DNA from: Clostridiales bacterium
GTDB taxonomy: Bacteria; Bacillota; Clostridia; Lachnospirales; Lachnospiraceae
Assembly (NCBI GenBank): GCA_029227635.1
Contig: JAQYAH010000028.1
Span: forward strand, 1-45,967
Length of the DNA: 45,967 bases
Direction: 5' to 3'
The position numbers and the translations under genes are program-made. Below, piece after piece: positions 1-7,933 of the stretch. How positions within the stretch are numbered: position 1 is the first letter of the stretch; each line of letters starts with the position of its first letter. The notes under the pieces were generated by a model. That model ran no database searches. It was given only the letters and a program-made list of their open reading frames with translations, and was not told where the DNA came from.

Positions 1-32
1 GCCGAGACATATTAGGAATTGGAGTATTGGTA

Positions 33-494
33 TTAATCGGTAATAATGTGGTTGAAGTCTCTGATCACATGACGGGGGCAGGCAATAGCGCAGGCTCCGC
101 AGGAAAGGCACAGAGACTCGTCGATGACAGGGGCGTTGTCGCATAAGCTGATCGCTCCCGCAGGGCACTTCTTCACACAGAGACCGCAGGCGATACAGCT
201 AGAAGGACAGGCCTCCCTTGCAATCTTGCCGGCATCCCGGTTTGAGCAAAGAGGGACTATGTTGTTCTCCACCAGACGGATATGGATGATTCCTCTGGGA
301 CAGGCCTTGGCACAGGCCCCACAGGCAATGCACTTGTCGGAATCGATCACAGCGTGACCATCCAAAAGACTGATTGCTCCGAAACGACACTTCTCCATGC
401 AGGCTCCACACCCGATACATCCGTACTCACAGTGCTCGCTGCCACAGCTGCAGGCCACATAGGCTGCTTTATAAGGAAATTTCTTACCTGCCAT
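33..494 (-). CDS. RnfB-like polyferredoxin (four 4Fe-4S motifs)
   Basis: Soluble iron-sulfur electron carrier of 153 residues with no signal peptide or membrane helix. Four classical cluster motifs are visible, CIGCGACMEKC, CIACGACAKAC, CIACGLCVKKC and CLSCGACAIAC, arranged as two ferredoxin pairs, plus an extra N-terminal cysteine group (CSCGSEHCEYGC). The linker between the pairs (LCSNRDAGKIAREAC) resembles the C-terminal ferredoxin part of clostridial RnfB. The N-terminal hydrophobic helix and Fe-S domain of full RnfB are absent, so it may be a stand-alone relative or the end gene of an rnf-like cluster; anything downstream lies beyond the left edge. The ATG has a strong AAGGAGGG site. It is transcribed divergently from argF. 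A TATACT at 516-521 on this strand could be a -10, but I see no good -35. Confidence 0.85.
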   Translation of the reverse strand: MAGKKFPYKAAYVACSCGSEHCEYGCIGCGACMEKCRFGAISLLDGHAVIDSDKCIACGACAKACPRGIIHIRLVENNIVPLCSNRDAGKIAREACPSSCIACGLCVKKCPAGAISLCDNAPVIDESLCLSCGACAIACPRHVIRDFNHIITD

Positions 495-613
495 GACTGT
501 CCCTCCTTATCAGAAAGTATAATGCCAATGTTGCAAAAATAATTAGCAACTCTAAAAATCTTTTATCTTCCTATATATTACTACAAGATTAGGTGCCTCC
601 ACAAGTCAAAAGC

Positions 614-641
614 TTGAAAACGAGATTTTTTATAGTATAAT
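614..641 (+). promoter_or_regulatory. Promoter for argF
   Basis: TTGAAA (614-619), 16-bp spacer, TATAAT (636-641), about 60 bp upstream of the argF ATG. Just downstream, TCTGAAT at 645-651 followed by an A/T run resembles one half of an ArgR box, but the second half is not recognisable, so arginine control is only a suggestion. Confidence 0.6.
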
Positions 642-702
642 TATTCTGAATTATTTTTGTTAAGAATCTATTTACATATATTGAAAGGTACAGGTGATAA
701 TC

Positions 703-1644
703 ATGGTTTCATTAAAAGGACGTAACTTCCTCACACTCAAAGACTTTACCCCGGAGGAGATCCAGTATCTTCTTGATCTTGCAGCCAAGAAGAAGGCGGA
801 CAAGAAGGCAGGTATCCTGGGACACAGTCTCGACAGAAAGAACATTGCACTGATTTTTGAGAAGCCCTCCACTAGAACCCGCTGCGCATTCACCGTTGCA
901 GCTAATGACGAGGGCGGATATCCCACCTACCTTTCAGGCAACGAGATACAGCTGGGTCATAAGGAGTCCATTGAGGACACTGCTCATGTTCTCGGCAGAA
1001 TGTTTGACGGAATCGAGTTCCGCGGCTTCAAACACAGCAGTGTGGAAGCACTGGCTAAGTACAGCGGAGTGCCTGTGTGGAACGGCCTCACCGACGACTA
1101 CCACCCCACACAGATCCTTGCAGACTTCCTCACAGTAATTGAGCACTGCGGACATCTTAAGGGAATCAGATTTGCATTCCTTGGAGACGGAAGAAACAAC
1201 ATGGCTAACTCCCTCATGGTAGGAAGTGCCAAGATGGGTCTTGACTTCCTCATTGTTGCACCCAAATCTCTCTGGCCCAAAGAGGAGCTGGTGGAAGAGT
1301 GCAGAGCTTTTGCAAAAGAGTCCGGCGGTAAGATCACCATCACCGAGGACATCAATGAGGTTAAGGGCTGTGATGTAATCTACACCGACGTATGGGCTTC
1401 CATGGGTGAGGAGGACAAGGCTAAGGAGAGAATACAGCTTCTTTCCCCTTATCAGGTAAACAAGGATCTCATGGCTAAGACCGAAAATGACAAGTGCATC
1501 TTCCTTCACTGCCTCCCTGCAGTAAAGGGCAACGAAGTTACAGATGAAGTATTCGATTCTGAGAATTCATTTGTTTTTGACCAGGCGGAGAACCGTATGC
1601 ATACCATCAAGGCGGTTATGGTAGCCACATTAGGAGAAGAATAG
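703..1644 (+). CDS. argF: Ornithine carbamoyltransferase
   Basis: Cytosolic enzyme that makes citrulline from ornithine and carbamoyl phosphate. It works in arginine synthesis, or in reverse in the arginine deiminase pathway. The carbamoyl-phosphate loop STRTR is at about residues 56-60. GDGRNN and the SMG loop (VWASMGEE), which contacts ornithine, follow, and the catalytic HCLPA is at about 269-273. Length 313 residues is normal. I chose ATG 703 rather than the in-frame GTG at 694, because AGGTGAT (692-698) is a near-perfect Shine-Dalgarno spaced for the ATG and includes the GTG. birA follows after 3 bp. No arc or other arg genes are nearby, so catabolic versus biosynthetic use cannot be decided here. 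Confidence 0.96.
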   Translation: MVSLKGRNFLTLKDFTPEEIQYLLDLAAKKKADKKAGILGHSLDRKNIALIFEKPSTRTRCAFTVAANDEGGYPTYLSGNEIQLGHKESIEDTAHVLGRMFDGIEFRGFKHSSVEALAKYSGVPVWNGLTDDYHPTQILADFLTVIEHCGHLKGIRFAFLGDGRNNMANSLMVGSAKMGLDFLIVAPKSLWPKEELVEECRAFAKESGGKITITEDINEVKGCDVIYTDVWASMGEEDKAKERIQLLSPYQVNKDLMAKTENDKCIFLHCLPAVKGNEVTDEVFDSENSFVFDQAENRMHTIKAVMVATLGEE

Positions 1645-1647
1645 AAA

Positions 1648-2628
1648 TTGCGCAACAAGATACTGCAATTATTAACAGAAAGCGGTGAGTTCATTTCCGG
1701 ACAGGAAATGAGCGACCGCTTTAATGTTTCAAGAACGGCCGTCTGGAAGGCCATAAGGAGCCTGGAGGAAGAGGGTTACGAGATCGAGGCGGTGAGAAAT
1801 AAGGGTTATCGCCTTGCGGGAGTACCTGAACTTATGAGCGAGAAGCGGCTTTTTAAGGAGAATCTGGGAAACTGGCCGGGAGCTAAGCTCTGCTACTATG
1901 AGGAGACAGATTCCACCAACAACCGGATCGACGAGCTGGCCGGAAGCGGGGCCCCGGAAGGTACCGTGGCTGTGGCGGAGGAACAAACCAAAGGCAAGGG
2001 CCGCAGGGGCAGAGTTTGGAAGTCCCCTAAAGGCAGCGGATTGTATTTTTCCGTCCTTTTGAGACCCGAAATTTCCCCTCACAAGGCAAGCATGCTAACC
2101 CTGGTGAAGGCCCTGGCCGTGGCGGAGGCGCTTCGGAATCTATACGGACTTGAGGTACAGATCAAATGGCCCAACGACGTTGTAGTAAACGGCCGCAAGA
2201 TCTGCGGAATCCTCACGGAGATGAAGATGGAGGATGTCTACATTCGTCACATCATCGTGGGAACCGGAATAAATGTCAATATTGAGGTTTTTCCGGAGGA
2301 GATCAGAGAGACGGCCACCTCCCTTTATCTGGAGCTGGGACACAAGGTGGACAGGATAGAGCTTTTGGGGGAAGTGATGCGGAATCTGGAGAAGGCCTAC
2401 AGGCAGGTGGTGGAGGCGGAGAGCCTTTTGCCGGTGCTTGAGGACTACAACAAATATCTGGTGAACCGCGGCCGAAGAGTGAGAGTGCTGGATCCGGCCG
2501 GGGAGTACGAAGCCCAGGCCCTTTTCGTCAACGAGAGCGGGGAGCTCATAGTTGAGACCGACGACAAAGAGGTGAAGCACGTCTATGCCGGAGAAGTCTC
2601 GGTGAGAGGAGTGTACGGATATGTTTGA
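1648..2628 (+). CDS. birA: Biotin protein ligase / biotin operon repressor
   Basis: Bifunctional protein that activates biotin with ATP, attaches it to carboxylase lysines and, through its N-terminal helix-turn-helix, represses biotin genes. The HTH (about residues 1-60; RFNVSRTAVWKAIRSLEEEGY) shows this is the regulatory form. The catalytic domain has the adenylate loop (KGKGRRGRVW, GSGLYFSVLLRP) and KWPNDV. A C-terminal SH3-like domain follows. 326 residues is the usual size. Translation starts at TTG 1648, 7 bp after GGAGAAGA; no ATG fits near the N terminus. It lies 3 bp after argF and overlaps the next gene by 8 bp, so it is probably co-transcribed with both. Confidence 0.95.
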   Translation: MRNKILQLLTESGEFISGQEMSDRFNVSRTAVWKAIRSLEEEGYEIEAVRNKGYRLAGVPELMSEKRLFKENLGNWPGAKLCYYEETDSTNNRIDELAGSGAPEGTVAVAEEQTKGKGRRGRVWKSPKGSGLYFSVLLRPEISPHKASMLTLVKALAVAEALRNLYGLEVQIKWPNDVVVNGRKICGILTEMKMEDVYIRHIIVGTGINVNIEVFPEEIRETATSLYLELGHKVDRIELLGEVMRNLEKAYRQVVEAESLLPVLEDYNKYLVNRGRRVRVLDPAGEYEAQALFVNESGELIVETDDKEVKHVYAGEVSVRGVYGYV

Positions 2629-2968
2629 TAATCTTGAGAAAAAAGTCGAGGACAGCGTGGTCCTCTCAGTGGCCAATGCCTACACCAGGCAGTACTATCT
2701 TAATGAGCGCTTTCTGGGACTGCCCCAGGCGGTGAGGGAAGAGATTCAGATAATGTGTGTGACTTTTACCGAGGAGATCGGTGGAATCCTTATTCTCTAT
2801 TTTGACGAGGACGGGGAGCTTCTCATTGAGACCCGCACCGACGAGGAGGATATCCTCTACGATGAGATCGGCAGCAGGCTCAAAGTAAAGCAAATGCTGG
2901 ATAATCATCGGGATCTTTTTGAGTCGCTGGAGCTGTATTATAAGACTTTTGATTGGAAAAACATGTGA
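2621..2968 (+). CDS. Conserved small protein of unknown function between birA and dusB
   Basis: Acidic 115-residue protein with no signal peptide, membrane helix or metal motif. Residues 1-40 look helical (LEKKVEDSVVLSVANAYTRQ). A central alternating stretch (GGILILYFDEDGELLIET) looks like a beta hairpin, and the C terminus is helical. The start overlaps birA by 8 bp and the TGA overlaps the dusB ATG, so it is translationally coupled at both ends. I believe similar proteins occur at this position in other Lachnospiraceae as a domain of unknown function, but I cannot confirm the family. Its place suggests a link to tRNA modification or biotin metabolism only by position. Confidence 0.8.
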   Translation: MFDNLEKKVEDSVVLSVANAYTRQYYLNERFLGLPQAVREEIQIMCVTFTEEIGGILILYFDEDGELLIETRTDEEDILYDEIGSRLKVKQMLDNHRDLFESLELYYKTFDWKNM

Positions 2969-3936
2969 TGAGTGTAAAATCTCTTGAAATAGGAAATCTG
3001 AAGATCAATACCCCGGTAGTACTGGGACCCATGGCAGGTATTACCGACCTGCCATTTCGTTTGCTCTGTCACGAGATGGGGGCCGGGCTTGTGGTAATGG
3101 AGATGGTCAGCGCCAAGGGAATCCATTACAACAACCGAAACACGGAGGCACTTCTCGCCACCTCCGGGGAGGAACACCCGGTGGCACTGCAGCTTTTCGG
3201 GTCGGAGCCGGATATTTTTGACGAGGTGGTGAGACGGCTGGAGGAGTATCCTTTTGACCTCATCGACCTGAATATGGGATGTCCCATGCCGAAGATCGTA
3301 AAAAACGGGGAGGGCTCTGCGCTCATGAGGGATCCCCAAAAAGCCGCAGAAGTGGTAAAAGCCATGGTCAGGGCCACGGATAAACCGATCACGGTAAAAA
3401 TCCGAAAAGGCTTCAATGACAATGAGATCAACGCGGTGGAAGTGGCGAAGATCCTGGAGGATGCCGGGGCGGCAGCCATCACCGTCCACGGAAGGACAAG
3501 GGAAGAGTATTACACCGGAAAAGCCGACTGGGATATCATCCGGCAGGTGGCATCGGCGGTGAGCATACCGGTGATTGGAAACGGAGATGTGACCTCGGGA
3601 CCTCTTGCGGAAAAGATGCTAAAAGAGACCGGCTGTGCCGGAGTCATGATCAGCCGGGGAAGCAAAGGAAATCCCTGGATTTTCCGGGAAGTAAAAGAAT
3701 ACCTGGAGAAGGGAACGGTTCCCCCACCTCCTACTCTTGAAGAGAAAAAAGCCCTCATCCGAAGACACGCAGCAATGATGATCGAGTGCAAAGGACCAAA
3801 AGTGGGAATGCTGGAGATGCGAAGCCACCTGCTCTGGTATACCGGAGGCATGCGGGGAGCCGCCGCTCTCAGGAGAGCCGCCGCCCAGGTGTCCACTTTT
3901 GAGGAGCTGGAAAAGGTGATTGAGAGCTGGGGATAG
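2968..3936 (+). CDS. dusB: tRNA-dihydrouridine synthase (DusB type)
   Basis: FMN-dependent enzyme that reduces uridines in tRNA to dihydrouridine. It is a TIM barrel followed by a helical C-terminal domain. Visible family signatures are the N-terminal flavin-binding GPMAGITDLPFR, the catalytic-cysteine region DLNMGCPMPKIVKNGEGSAL, the TVHGRTREEYYTGKADW segment, and the GNGDV and GVMISRGSKGNPW phosphate-site loops. ATG 2968 forms a TGATG overlap with the upstream gene. Upstream in-frame TTG 2953 and GTG 2965 are less likely. Length is about 322 residues, normal for the family. A short palindrome, CCTTTTGCAAAAGG (3939-3952), lies just after the stop and may be a weak terminator before the greA promoter. 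Confidence 0.94.
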   Translation: MSVKSLEIGNLKINTPVVLGPMAGITDLPFRLLCHEMGAGLVVMEMVSAKGIHYNNRNTEALLATSGEEHPVALQLFGSEPDIFDEVVRRLEEYPFDLIDLNMGCPMPKIVKNGEGSALMRDPQKAAEVVKAMVRATDKPITVKIRKGFNDNEINAVEVAKILEDAGAAAITVHGRTREEYYTGKADWDIIRQVASAVSIPVIGNGDVTSGPLAEKMLKETGCAGVMISRGSKGNPWIFREVKEYLEKGTVPPPPTLEEKKALIRRHAAMMIECKGPKVGMLEMRSHLLWYTGGMRGAAALRRAAAQVSTFEELEKVIESWG

Positions 3937-3965
3937 TTCCTTTTGCAAAAGGCTTTAAGTCGTAG

Positions 3966-3994
3966 TTGACAATTCATGGGCAGTGGGGTATAAT
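3966..3994 (+). promoter_or_regulatory. Full-consensus housekeeping promoter for greA-lysS
   Basis: Perfect TTGACA (3966-3971), exactly 17 bp, and perfect TATAAT (3989-3994). Transcription should begin near 4001, giving a greA leader of about 58 nt. The strength fits constitutive expression of a transcription factor and a tRNA synthetase. Confidence 0.9.
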
Positions 3995-4058
3995 CCTTGC
4001 GCTATGTTGTAATGATGAGGTAAGGCCTCGAAATTTTTGGCGCGATAGGAGTGTTAAA

Positions 4059-4559
4059 ATGGAAGAAACAATGACAGGAGCAGCAGTCAAGAAGCTGTTA
4101 ACATATTCAGGACTTAAGAAGTTGGAGGAAGAGCTGGAGAGACTCAAGGTCGTTGAGCGCAAGGAGATCGCTCAGAAGATCAAGGAGGCAAGAGAGCAGG
4201 GAGACCTCTCAGAGAATGCCGAGTACGATGCAGCCAAGGAAGAGCAGCGTCAGATCGAAAACCGCATCGAGGAGATCGAATACATCCTCAAGCATGCGGA
4301 GGTTATCGTTGAGGAGGACGTAGATGTTAAACAGGTAAACCTGGGATGCACAGTTCTCGTTTATGACGTAGAATTCGAGGAGGAGGTTGCCTTCAAGATC
4401 GTTGGTTCCTCTGAGGCTAACTCCCTCGAGAACAAGATTTCCAATGAATCACCTGTAGGCAAGGCTCTCATGGGAGCTAAGGTTGGAGATAAGGTCTGTG
4501 TTGAGACTCAGGCAGGCGTTATCGAGTATGAAATCAGAAGTATTGAGCGCACAAACTAA
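4059..4559 (+). CDS. greA: Transcription elongation factor GreA
   Basis: Rescues backtracked RNA polymerase by stimulating transcript cleavage from the secondary channel. The N-terminal coiled coil carries the acidic tip motif [16 protein letters not shown], and the C-terminal FKBP-like domain contains [21 protein letters not shown] and VEYEI-like strands. From ATG 4059 the protein has 166 residues; AGGAG at 4047-4051 sits 7 bp before this ATG. A longer in-frame reading would start inside the promoter and is rejected. lysS follows after 12 bp, with AAGGAG at the greA stop, so the two form an operon. Confidence 0.95.
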   Translation: MEETMTGAAVKKLLTYSGLKKLEEELERLKVVERKEIAQKIKEAREQGDLSENAEYDAAKEEQRQIENRIEEIEYILKHAEVIVEEDVDVKQVNLGCTVLVYDVEFEEEVAFKIVGSSEANSLENKISNESPVGKALMGAKVGDKVCVETQAGVIEYEIRSIERTN

Positions 4560-4571
4560 GGAGATAATAAA

Positions 4572-6197
4572 GTGGCAGACGAAAAGAAGGTAAAGAACAA
4601 CAAGCAGAATGCTCAGGAGCCGGATCTCAATCAGATCAGAAAGGTTAGAAGAGAGAAGTTTGCCAACCTTCAGGCTGAGGGCAAGGATCCCTTCGTCATC
4701 ACGAAGTACGATCAGACCCACCACTCCATTGAGGTAAAGGAACTCTACAATGCTCACGAGGCTGAGATCCTCGGAGACAGAGTAGCTCCCGACACCCAGG
4801 GGCTTGACGAAGCCGAGGCAAGGAAGGTTATCAACGACGATTACAACGAGAGAAGAGCCATCATGGACGCTCAGCCCATCAACGTTTCAATTGCCGGACG
4901 TATGATGTTCAAGCGTGTCATGGGTAAGGCTTCTTTCTGCAATATTCAGGATCTCAAGGGCAATATTCAGGTATATGTTGCCAGAGACGCCATTGGCGAG
5001 GAGGCCTATGCCGATTTCAAGAAATCCGATATCGGTGATATCTACGGTGTTAAGGGATATGCTTTCAGAACCAAGACCGGAGAGGTTTCCGTTCATGCCA
5101 GCGAGATGACCCTTCTCACCAAGAGCCTTCAGGTGCTCCCGGAGAAGTTCCACGGCCTGACTAATACCGACATGCGTTACCGTCAGAGATATGTGGATCT
5201 CATCATGAATGCGGAATCCAAGGAAGTATTTATCAAGCGGTCCAGAATCATCAAGGAGATCAGAAACTTCCTGGATGCAAGAAACTTCATGGAGGTAGAG
5301 ACTCCCATGCTGGTTTCCAATGCGGGCGGAGCAGCAGCGAGACCTTTTGACACTCACTACAATGCTCTGGATGAGGATGTTAAGCTGAGAATTTCTCTGG
5401 AACTCTACCTCAAGAGACTTATTGTCGGCGGCCTTGAGAGAGTTTATGAGATCGGTCGAGTGTTCAGAAACGAGGGTGTAGATACCAGACACAACCCCGA
5501 GTTCACTCTCATGGAGCTCTATCAGGCATACACCGACTACGAGGGAATGATGGAACTCACCGAGTCCATGTTCCGCTATCTCGCCGAGAAGGTGTGCGGC
5601 ACCACCAAGATCTCTTACAATGGTATTGAGATCGACCTTGGCAAGCCTTTTGCAAGACTCACCATGAACGATGCCATCAGGAAGTATGCGGGTATCGATT
5701 TTGATGCGGTTGAAACCGATGAGGAGGCTAAGGCCCTTGCAAAAGAAAAGGGTATCGAATACGAGGAGCGTCACACCAAGGGTGACATCATCAACCTTTT
5801 CTTCGAGGAGTTCTGCGAGAAGGAGCTGATCCAGCCTACATTTATCATGGATCACCCTCTGTCAATCTCTCCTCTCACAAAGAAGAAACCTTCCGACCCC
5901 GAGAAGGTAGAGCGCTTTGAACTTTTCATCAATACCTGGGAGATGTGCAATGCCTACTCCGAGCTCAATGATCCCATTGACCAGAGAGAGCGTTTTGCGG
6001 CTCAGGATGCGGCTTTTGAAGCCGGCGATGAGGAGGCTAACCACACCGATGAGGACTTCCTCAACGCGTTGGAGATCGGTATGCCCCCCACAGGCGGTAT
6101 CGGCTACGGTATTGACCGTCTGGTAATGTTGCTTACCGACAGCCAGGCTATCAGGGACGTGCTGTTGTTCCCGACAATGAAGAGTCTTGATAAATAA
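4572..6197 (+). CDS. lysS: Lysyl-tRNA synthetase, class II
   Basis: Charges tRNA-Lys with lysine. The N-terminal OB-fold anticodon domain (about residues 90-200) precedes the class II core: motif 2 around residues 290-320 ([18 protein letters not shown]) and motif 3 near 508-525 ([17 protein letters not shown]), ending [10 protein letters not shown]. Translation starts at GTG 4572 after AAGGAGATAATAA. At 541 residues it is about 30-40 longer than many bacterial LysS because of a charged N-terminal extension rich in Lys, Glu and Asn. The C terminus is intact. It is followed by a repeat-rich non-coding block and a strong terminator. I saw no T-box leader, consistent with expression from the greA promoter. 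Confidence 0.96.
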   Translation: MADEKKVKNNKQNAQEPDLNQIRKVRREKFANLQAEGKDPFVITKYDQTHHSIEVKELYNAHEAEILGDRVAPDTQGLDEAEARKVINDDYNERRAIMDAQPINVSIAGRMMFKRVMGKASFCNIQDLKGNIQVYVARDAIGEEAYADFKKSDIGDIYGVKGYAFRTKTGEVSVHASEMTLLTKSLQVLPEKFHGLTNTDMRYRQRYVDLIMNAESKEVFIKRSRIIKEIRNFLDARNFMEVETPMLVSNAGGAAARPFDTHYNALDEDVKLRISLELYLKRLIVGGLERVYEIGRVFRNEGVDTRHNPEFTLMELYQAYTDYEGMMELTESMFRYLAEKVCGTTKISYNGIEIDLGKPFARLTMNDAIRKYAGIDFDAVETDEEAKALAKEKGIEYEERHTKGDIINLFFEEFCEKELIQPTFIMDHPLSISPLTKKKPSDPEKVERFELFINTWEMCNAYSELNDPIDQRERFAAQDAAFEAGDEEANHTDEDFLNALEIGMPPTGGIGYGIDRLVMLLTDSQAIRDVLLFPTMKSLDK

Positions 6198-6200
6198 AAT

Positions 6201-6270
6201 GCCGTAAATTCAAGAGTTTCAGGCGTTTGCCTGCTGCCGTAAAGGGCGTTTTATCTCATATTTATCTCAT
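6201..6270 (+). repeat. Short direct repeats immediately 3' of lysS, possible attachment-site relic
   Basis: Two copies of GCCGTAAA (6201-6208 and 6236-6243) flank an inverted repeat CAGGC-GTTT-GCCTG (6220-6233). They are followed by tandem TTTATCTCAT (6250-6259 and 6261-6270). Slightly further on ACTAAC occurs twice within 16 bp (6282-6297). Clustered core and arm-like repeats at a conserved gene's 3' end are typical of tyrosine-recombinase attachment regions. No integrase is present, so this is only an inference. Confidence 0.4.
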
Positions 6271-6305
6271 TTGAAGAGAAAACTAACAAATACTAACTAA
6301 AAAAT

Positions 6306-6358
6306 AAGCACTCAGACCAGAGAAACAAATTGGTGTTTCAAGGCTTGGGTGCTTTTTT
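6306..6358 (+). terminator. Intrinsic terminator of greA-lysS
   Basis: Arms AAGCACTCA and TGGGTGCTT pair over 9 bp (one G-T), and inside them GAAAC pairs with GTTTC. The hairpin runs directly into six T residues. Confidence 0.85.
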
Positions 6359-6409
6359 GATGTAATAATTTGTGTCGGGTATCTATCCTTTTTTGTGGTA
6401 ATTATCGGT

Positions 6410-6493
6410 ATGTCGATTTGTGTTCTCGCCGCCGTGTTTTTCTTAACCGTAATTATTACTGTCCATATTGCTTTGATTTTCGGATGGCTGTAA
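6410..6493 (+). CDS. Possible 27-residue hydrophobic peptide
   Basis: An ATG-to-TAA ORF encodes one predicted transmembrane stretch (ends MSICVLAAVFF and ALIFGWL) with almost no charged residues. The size and composition resemble membrane-active peptides of type I toxin systems. The ribosome site is weak (only GTGGT upstream), and T-rich DNA yields hydrophobic codons by chance, so it may be nothing. Confidence 0.2.
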   Translation: MSICVLAAVFFLTVIITVHIALIFGWL

Positions 6494-6572
6494 GCGCCTT
6501 AATATAGTTTTAATACGCTGTATAGTCTATTATTAACTCCCTCAGTTTGTTAGATCCAAATTAATAAGAGGG

Positions 6573-6642
6573 CAAATTATTTTTGCGTCTGGGTAAGTGC
6601 CCATAGGTAACCGGAAGGAAGAATAATTTGTGAGGCTTTTTT
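6573..6642 (+). terminator. Hairpin with T run in intergenic region
   Basis: CAAATTATT (6573-6581) and AATAATTTG (6622-6630) pair perfectly, extendable to 12 bp with one G-T. The roughly 34-nt interior contains GGG-TAAGT-GCCC and the palindrome GGTAACC. Six T residues follow at 6637-6642. It may be the 3' end of an unknown small transcript, or a decayed element. Confidence 0.45.
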
Positions 6643-6689
6643 GTCTGCTGGATTCGCTATTGCAAGTTAACCGCTCACCCTGTTTTACC

Positions 6690-6719
6690 TTGACTTAGAA
6701 TGTCACTTTGCTATATTAT
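6690..6719 (+). promoter_or_regulatory. Promoter-like sequence ahead of a possible small RNA
   Basis: TTGACT (6690-6695) with TATATT (6712-6717, 16-bp spacer) or TATTAT (6714-6719, 18-bp spacer). The nearest downstream gene starts 250 bp away and a terminator intervenes, so the promoter fits a short RNA better than the HAD gene. Confidence 0.5.
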
Positions 6720-6724
6720 GTTAA

Positions 6725-6813
6725 TAGATTTAGATGATTAATGGCTGTCCTGAGCTATTTATATGTTGTCCGCAAAGAAGCGAGTCGATTGTGTCGATCG
6801 CTTCTTTGTTTTT
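6725..6813 (+). ncRNA. Candidate small RNA of about 90 nt
   Basis: Between the promoter above and a strong terminator lies about 50 nt of single-stranded-looking sequence with no ribosome site. The terminator is CAAAGAAGCGA (6773-6783) pairing with TCGCTTCTTTG (6798-6808), an inner TCGA/TCGA pair, then five T. Start, body and end together are the usual architecture of an intergenic sRNA. I do not recognise the family. Confidence 0.4.
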
Positions 6814-6969
6814 GTAGAAGTGCCCTATGGTCACTTCTGATGATTGAAACAGTAACGAGCCGAAATCCGGGACCCTTTGAAAACACACACCCGTTTTACA
6901 CAATGATGGGTACCCACATTACAATTATCGGTTATCATTACCAGGATTAAAGATAAGGAGAGAAAGAGA

Positions 6970-7767
6970 ATGATTGATTTTAACAGTAAAAAAGGTTTCA
7001 TATGCGATATGGATGGTGTCATATATCATGGCAACCAGGTGCTCCCCGGAGCAGTGGAATTTGTTAACTGGCTTCAGCGAGAGAATAAGGAATATCTGTT
7101 TTTGACCAATAACAGCGGATATACTCCCCGGGAATTGCAGCAGAAGCTGGCCCGCATGGGATTGGATGTTCCCGAAGATCATTTTTACACCAGCGCTTTG
7201 GCAACTGCAACTTTTCTTAAAAACCAGGCACCGGGCTGCTCGGTATATGCCATTGGAGAGGCAGGCCTTTTTAACGCCCTTTACGATGCCGGTATAACTA
7301 TGAATGATGTCAACCCGGATTACGTGGTGGTTGGCGAGGGAAAGGCATATTCCCTGGACACTGTTACGAAGGCGGTGAACCTTGTTCTTGCAGGGGCAAA
7401 GCTTATTGGAGCAAATTCCGATATTTCCGGACCTATCGAAAACGGAATAGCACCCGGATGCCGGGCACTGGTCGCTCCCATTGAGTTGGCCACCGGAAAG
7501 CAGGCTTATTTTTGTGGAAAACCTAACCCGTTAATGATGCGTACCGGATTGAATATTCTGGGATGTCACTCGGCCGAGGCGGTCATGGTGGGAGACCGTA
7601 TGGACACAGATGTGATCTCCGGTATGGAGAGTGGTATGTCCACTGTTCTGGTTCTCTCCGGAGTTTCAAGTAGAGAGACGATCTCCACTTTTGCCTATCG
7701 CCCGACTGTTGTGCTTGACGGAGTGGGAAGCATCGTAGAGCTGGCAGATGGAACCAAAGAGTCATAA
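6970..7767 (+). CDS. HAD-IIA family sugar-phosphatase (NagD-like)
   Basis: Haloacid-dehalogenase-type phosphatase that removes phosphate through a phospho-aspartate. The nucleophile and acid are D13 and D15 in CDMDGV. Motif II is TNNSG, the C2-type cap lies between about residues 60 and 175, then GKPNP with the motif III lysine, and motif IV GDRMDTD. 265 residues is typical of NagD/AraL-type enzymes, which act on small phosphates such as sugar phosphates or phosphoglycolate; the true substrate is unknown. AAGGAG lies 10 bp before the ATG. It stands alone, preceded by the intergenic block and followed by the MerR promoter region. Confidence 0.9.
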   Translation: MIDFNSKKGFICDMDGVIYHGNQVLPGAVEFVNWLQRENKEYLFLTNNSGYTPRELQQKLARMGLDVPEDHFYTSALATATFLKNQAPGCSVYAIGEAGLFNALYDAGITMNDVNPDYVVVGEGKAYSLDTVTKAVNLVLAGAKLIGANSDISGPIENGIAPGCRALVAPIELATGKQAYFCGKPNPLMMRTGLNILGCHSAEAVMVGDRMDTDVISGMESGMSTVLVLSGVSSRETISTFAYRPTVVLDGVGSIVELADGTKES

Positions 7768-7858
7768 GGGTTCTAATATACTGATCAGCGAAAAGTCTTT
7801 TTGTGAAAAGTGAAATGACAGGCAAAAATCCCTTTAAAAATGTGCAAAACCCTCCACC

Positions 7859-7889
7859 TTGTCACCAGACTTTTGAATCATGGTATCTT
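7859..7889 (+). promoter_or_regulatory. MerR-type promoter with 19-bp spacer
   Basis: TTGTCA (7859-7864) and TATCTT (7884-7889) are 19 bp apart. This overlong spacer is characteristic of promoters activated by MerR-family proteins by DNA distortion. ACCCTCCACC just upstream recurs as ACCCTCCACA after the regulator gene (8677-8686). Autoregulation by the adjacent MerR protein is the simplest reading. Confidence 0.6.
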
Positions 7890-7933
7890 TAGAAAGAAAC
7901 TATGCAAAAAGACGTGTCAGGGAAAGAAAAATC

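Larger units (their letters stand above)
6359..6969. other. Long non-coding stretch between lysS and the HAD gene
   Basis: About 610 bp without a convincing gene. AT-rich and unlike the neighbouring coding DNA. It holds a 27-codon hydrophobic ORF (6410-6493), a hairpin with T run (6573-6642), a promoter/terminator pair (6690-6813), another hairpin AGAAGTG/CACTTCT (6816-6838), and a weak promoter-like TTTACA (6896) with TACAAT (6921) before the next gene. I recognise no tRNA, rRNA, tmRNA or known riboswitch. Confidence 0.6.

Noticed and set aside
645-661. ArgR box controlling argF
   Set aside because: Only the first half-site fits; the second half differs at most positions, so it is noted only in the promoter entry.
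694-702. GTG 694 as argF start
   Set aside because: The GTG lies inside AGGTGAT, which is the ribosome site for ATG 703.
3966-4058. N-terminal extension of GreA
   Set aside because: This stretch is the consensus promoter and leader; the SD-spaced ATG at 4059 gives normal GreA length.
4560-4571. T-box leader for lysyl-tRNA synthetase
   Set aside because: Only 12 bp separate greA and lysS, and no T-box sequence is present upstream of greA.
4887-5855. 322-residue open frame antisense to lysS
   Set aside because: lysS is unmistakable on the other strand; the antisense frame has no ribosome site or recognisable domain.
6590-6625. SRP RNA suggested by ACCGGAAGGAAG
   Set aside because: The conserved internal-loop bases flanking the GGAA tetraloop (CAGG and AGCAG) are not present, and the overall stem is too short.
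6198-6969. tRNA, tmRNA or rRNA fragment
   Set aside because: No cloverleaf arms, GTTC-type T-loop with CCA context, or familiar rRNA sequence found.
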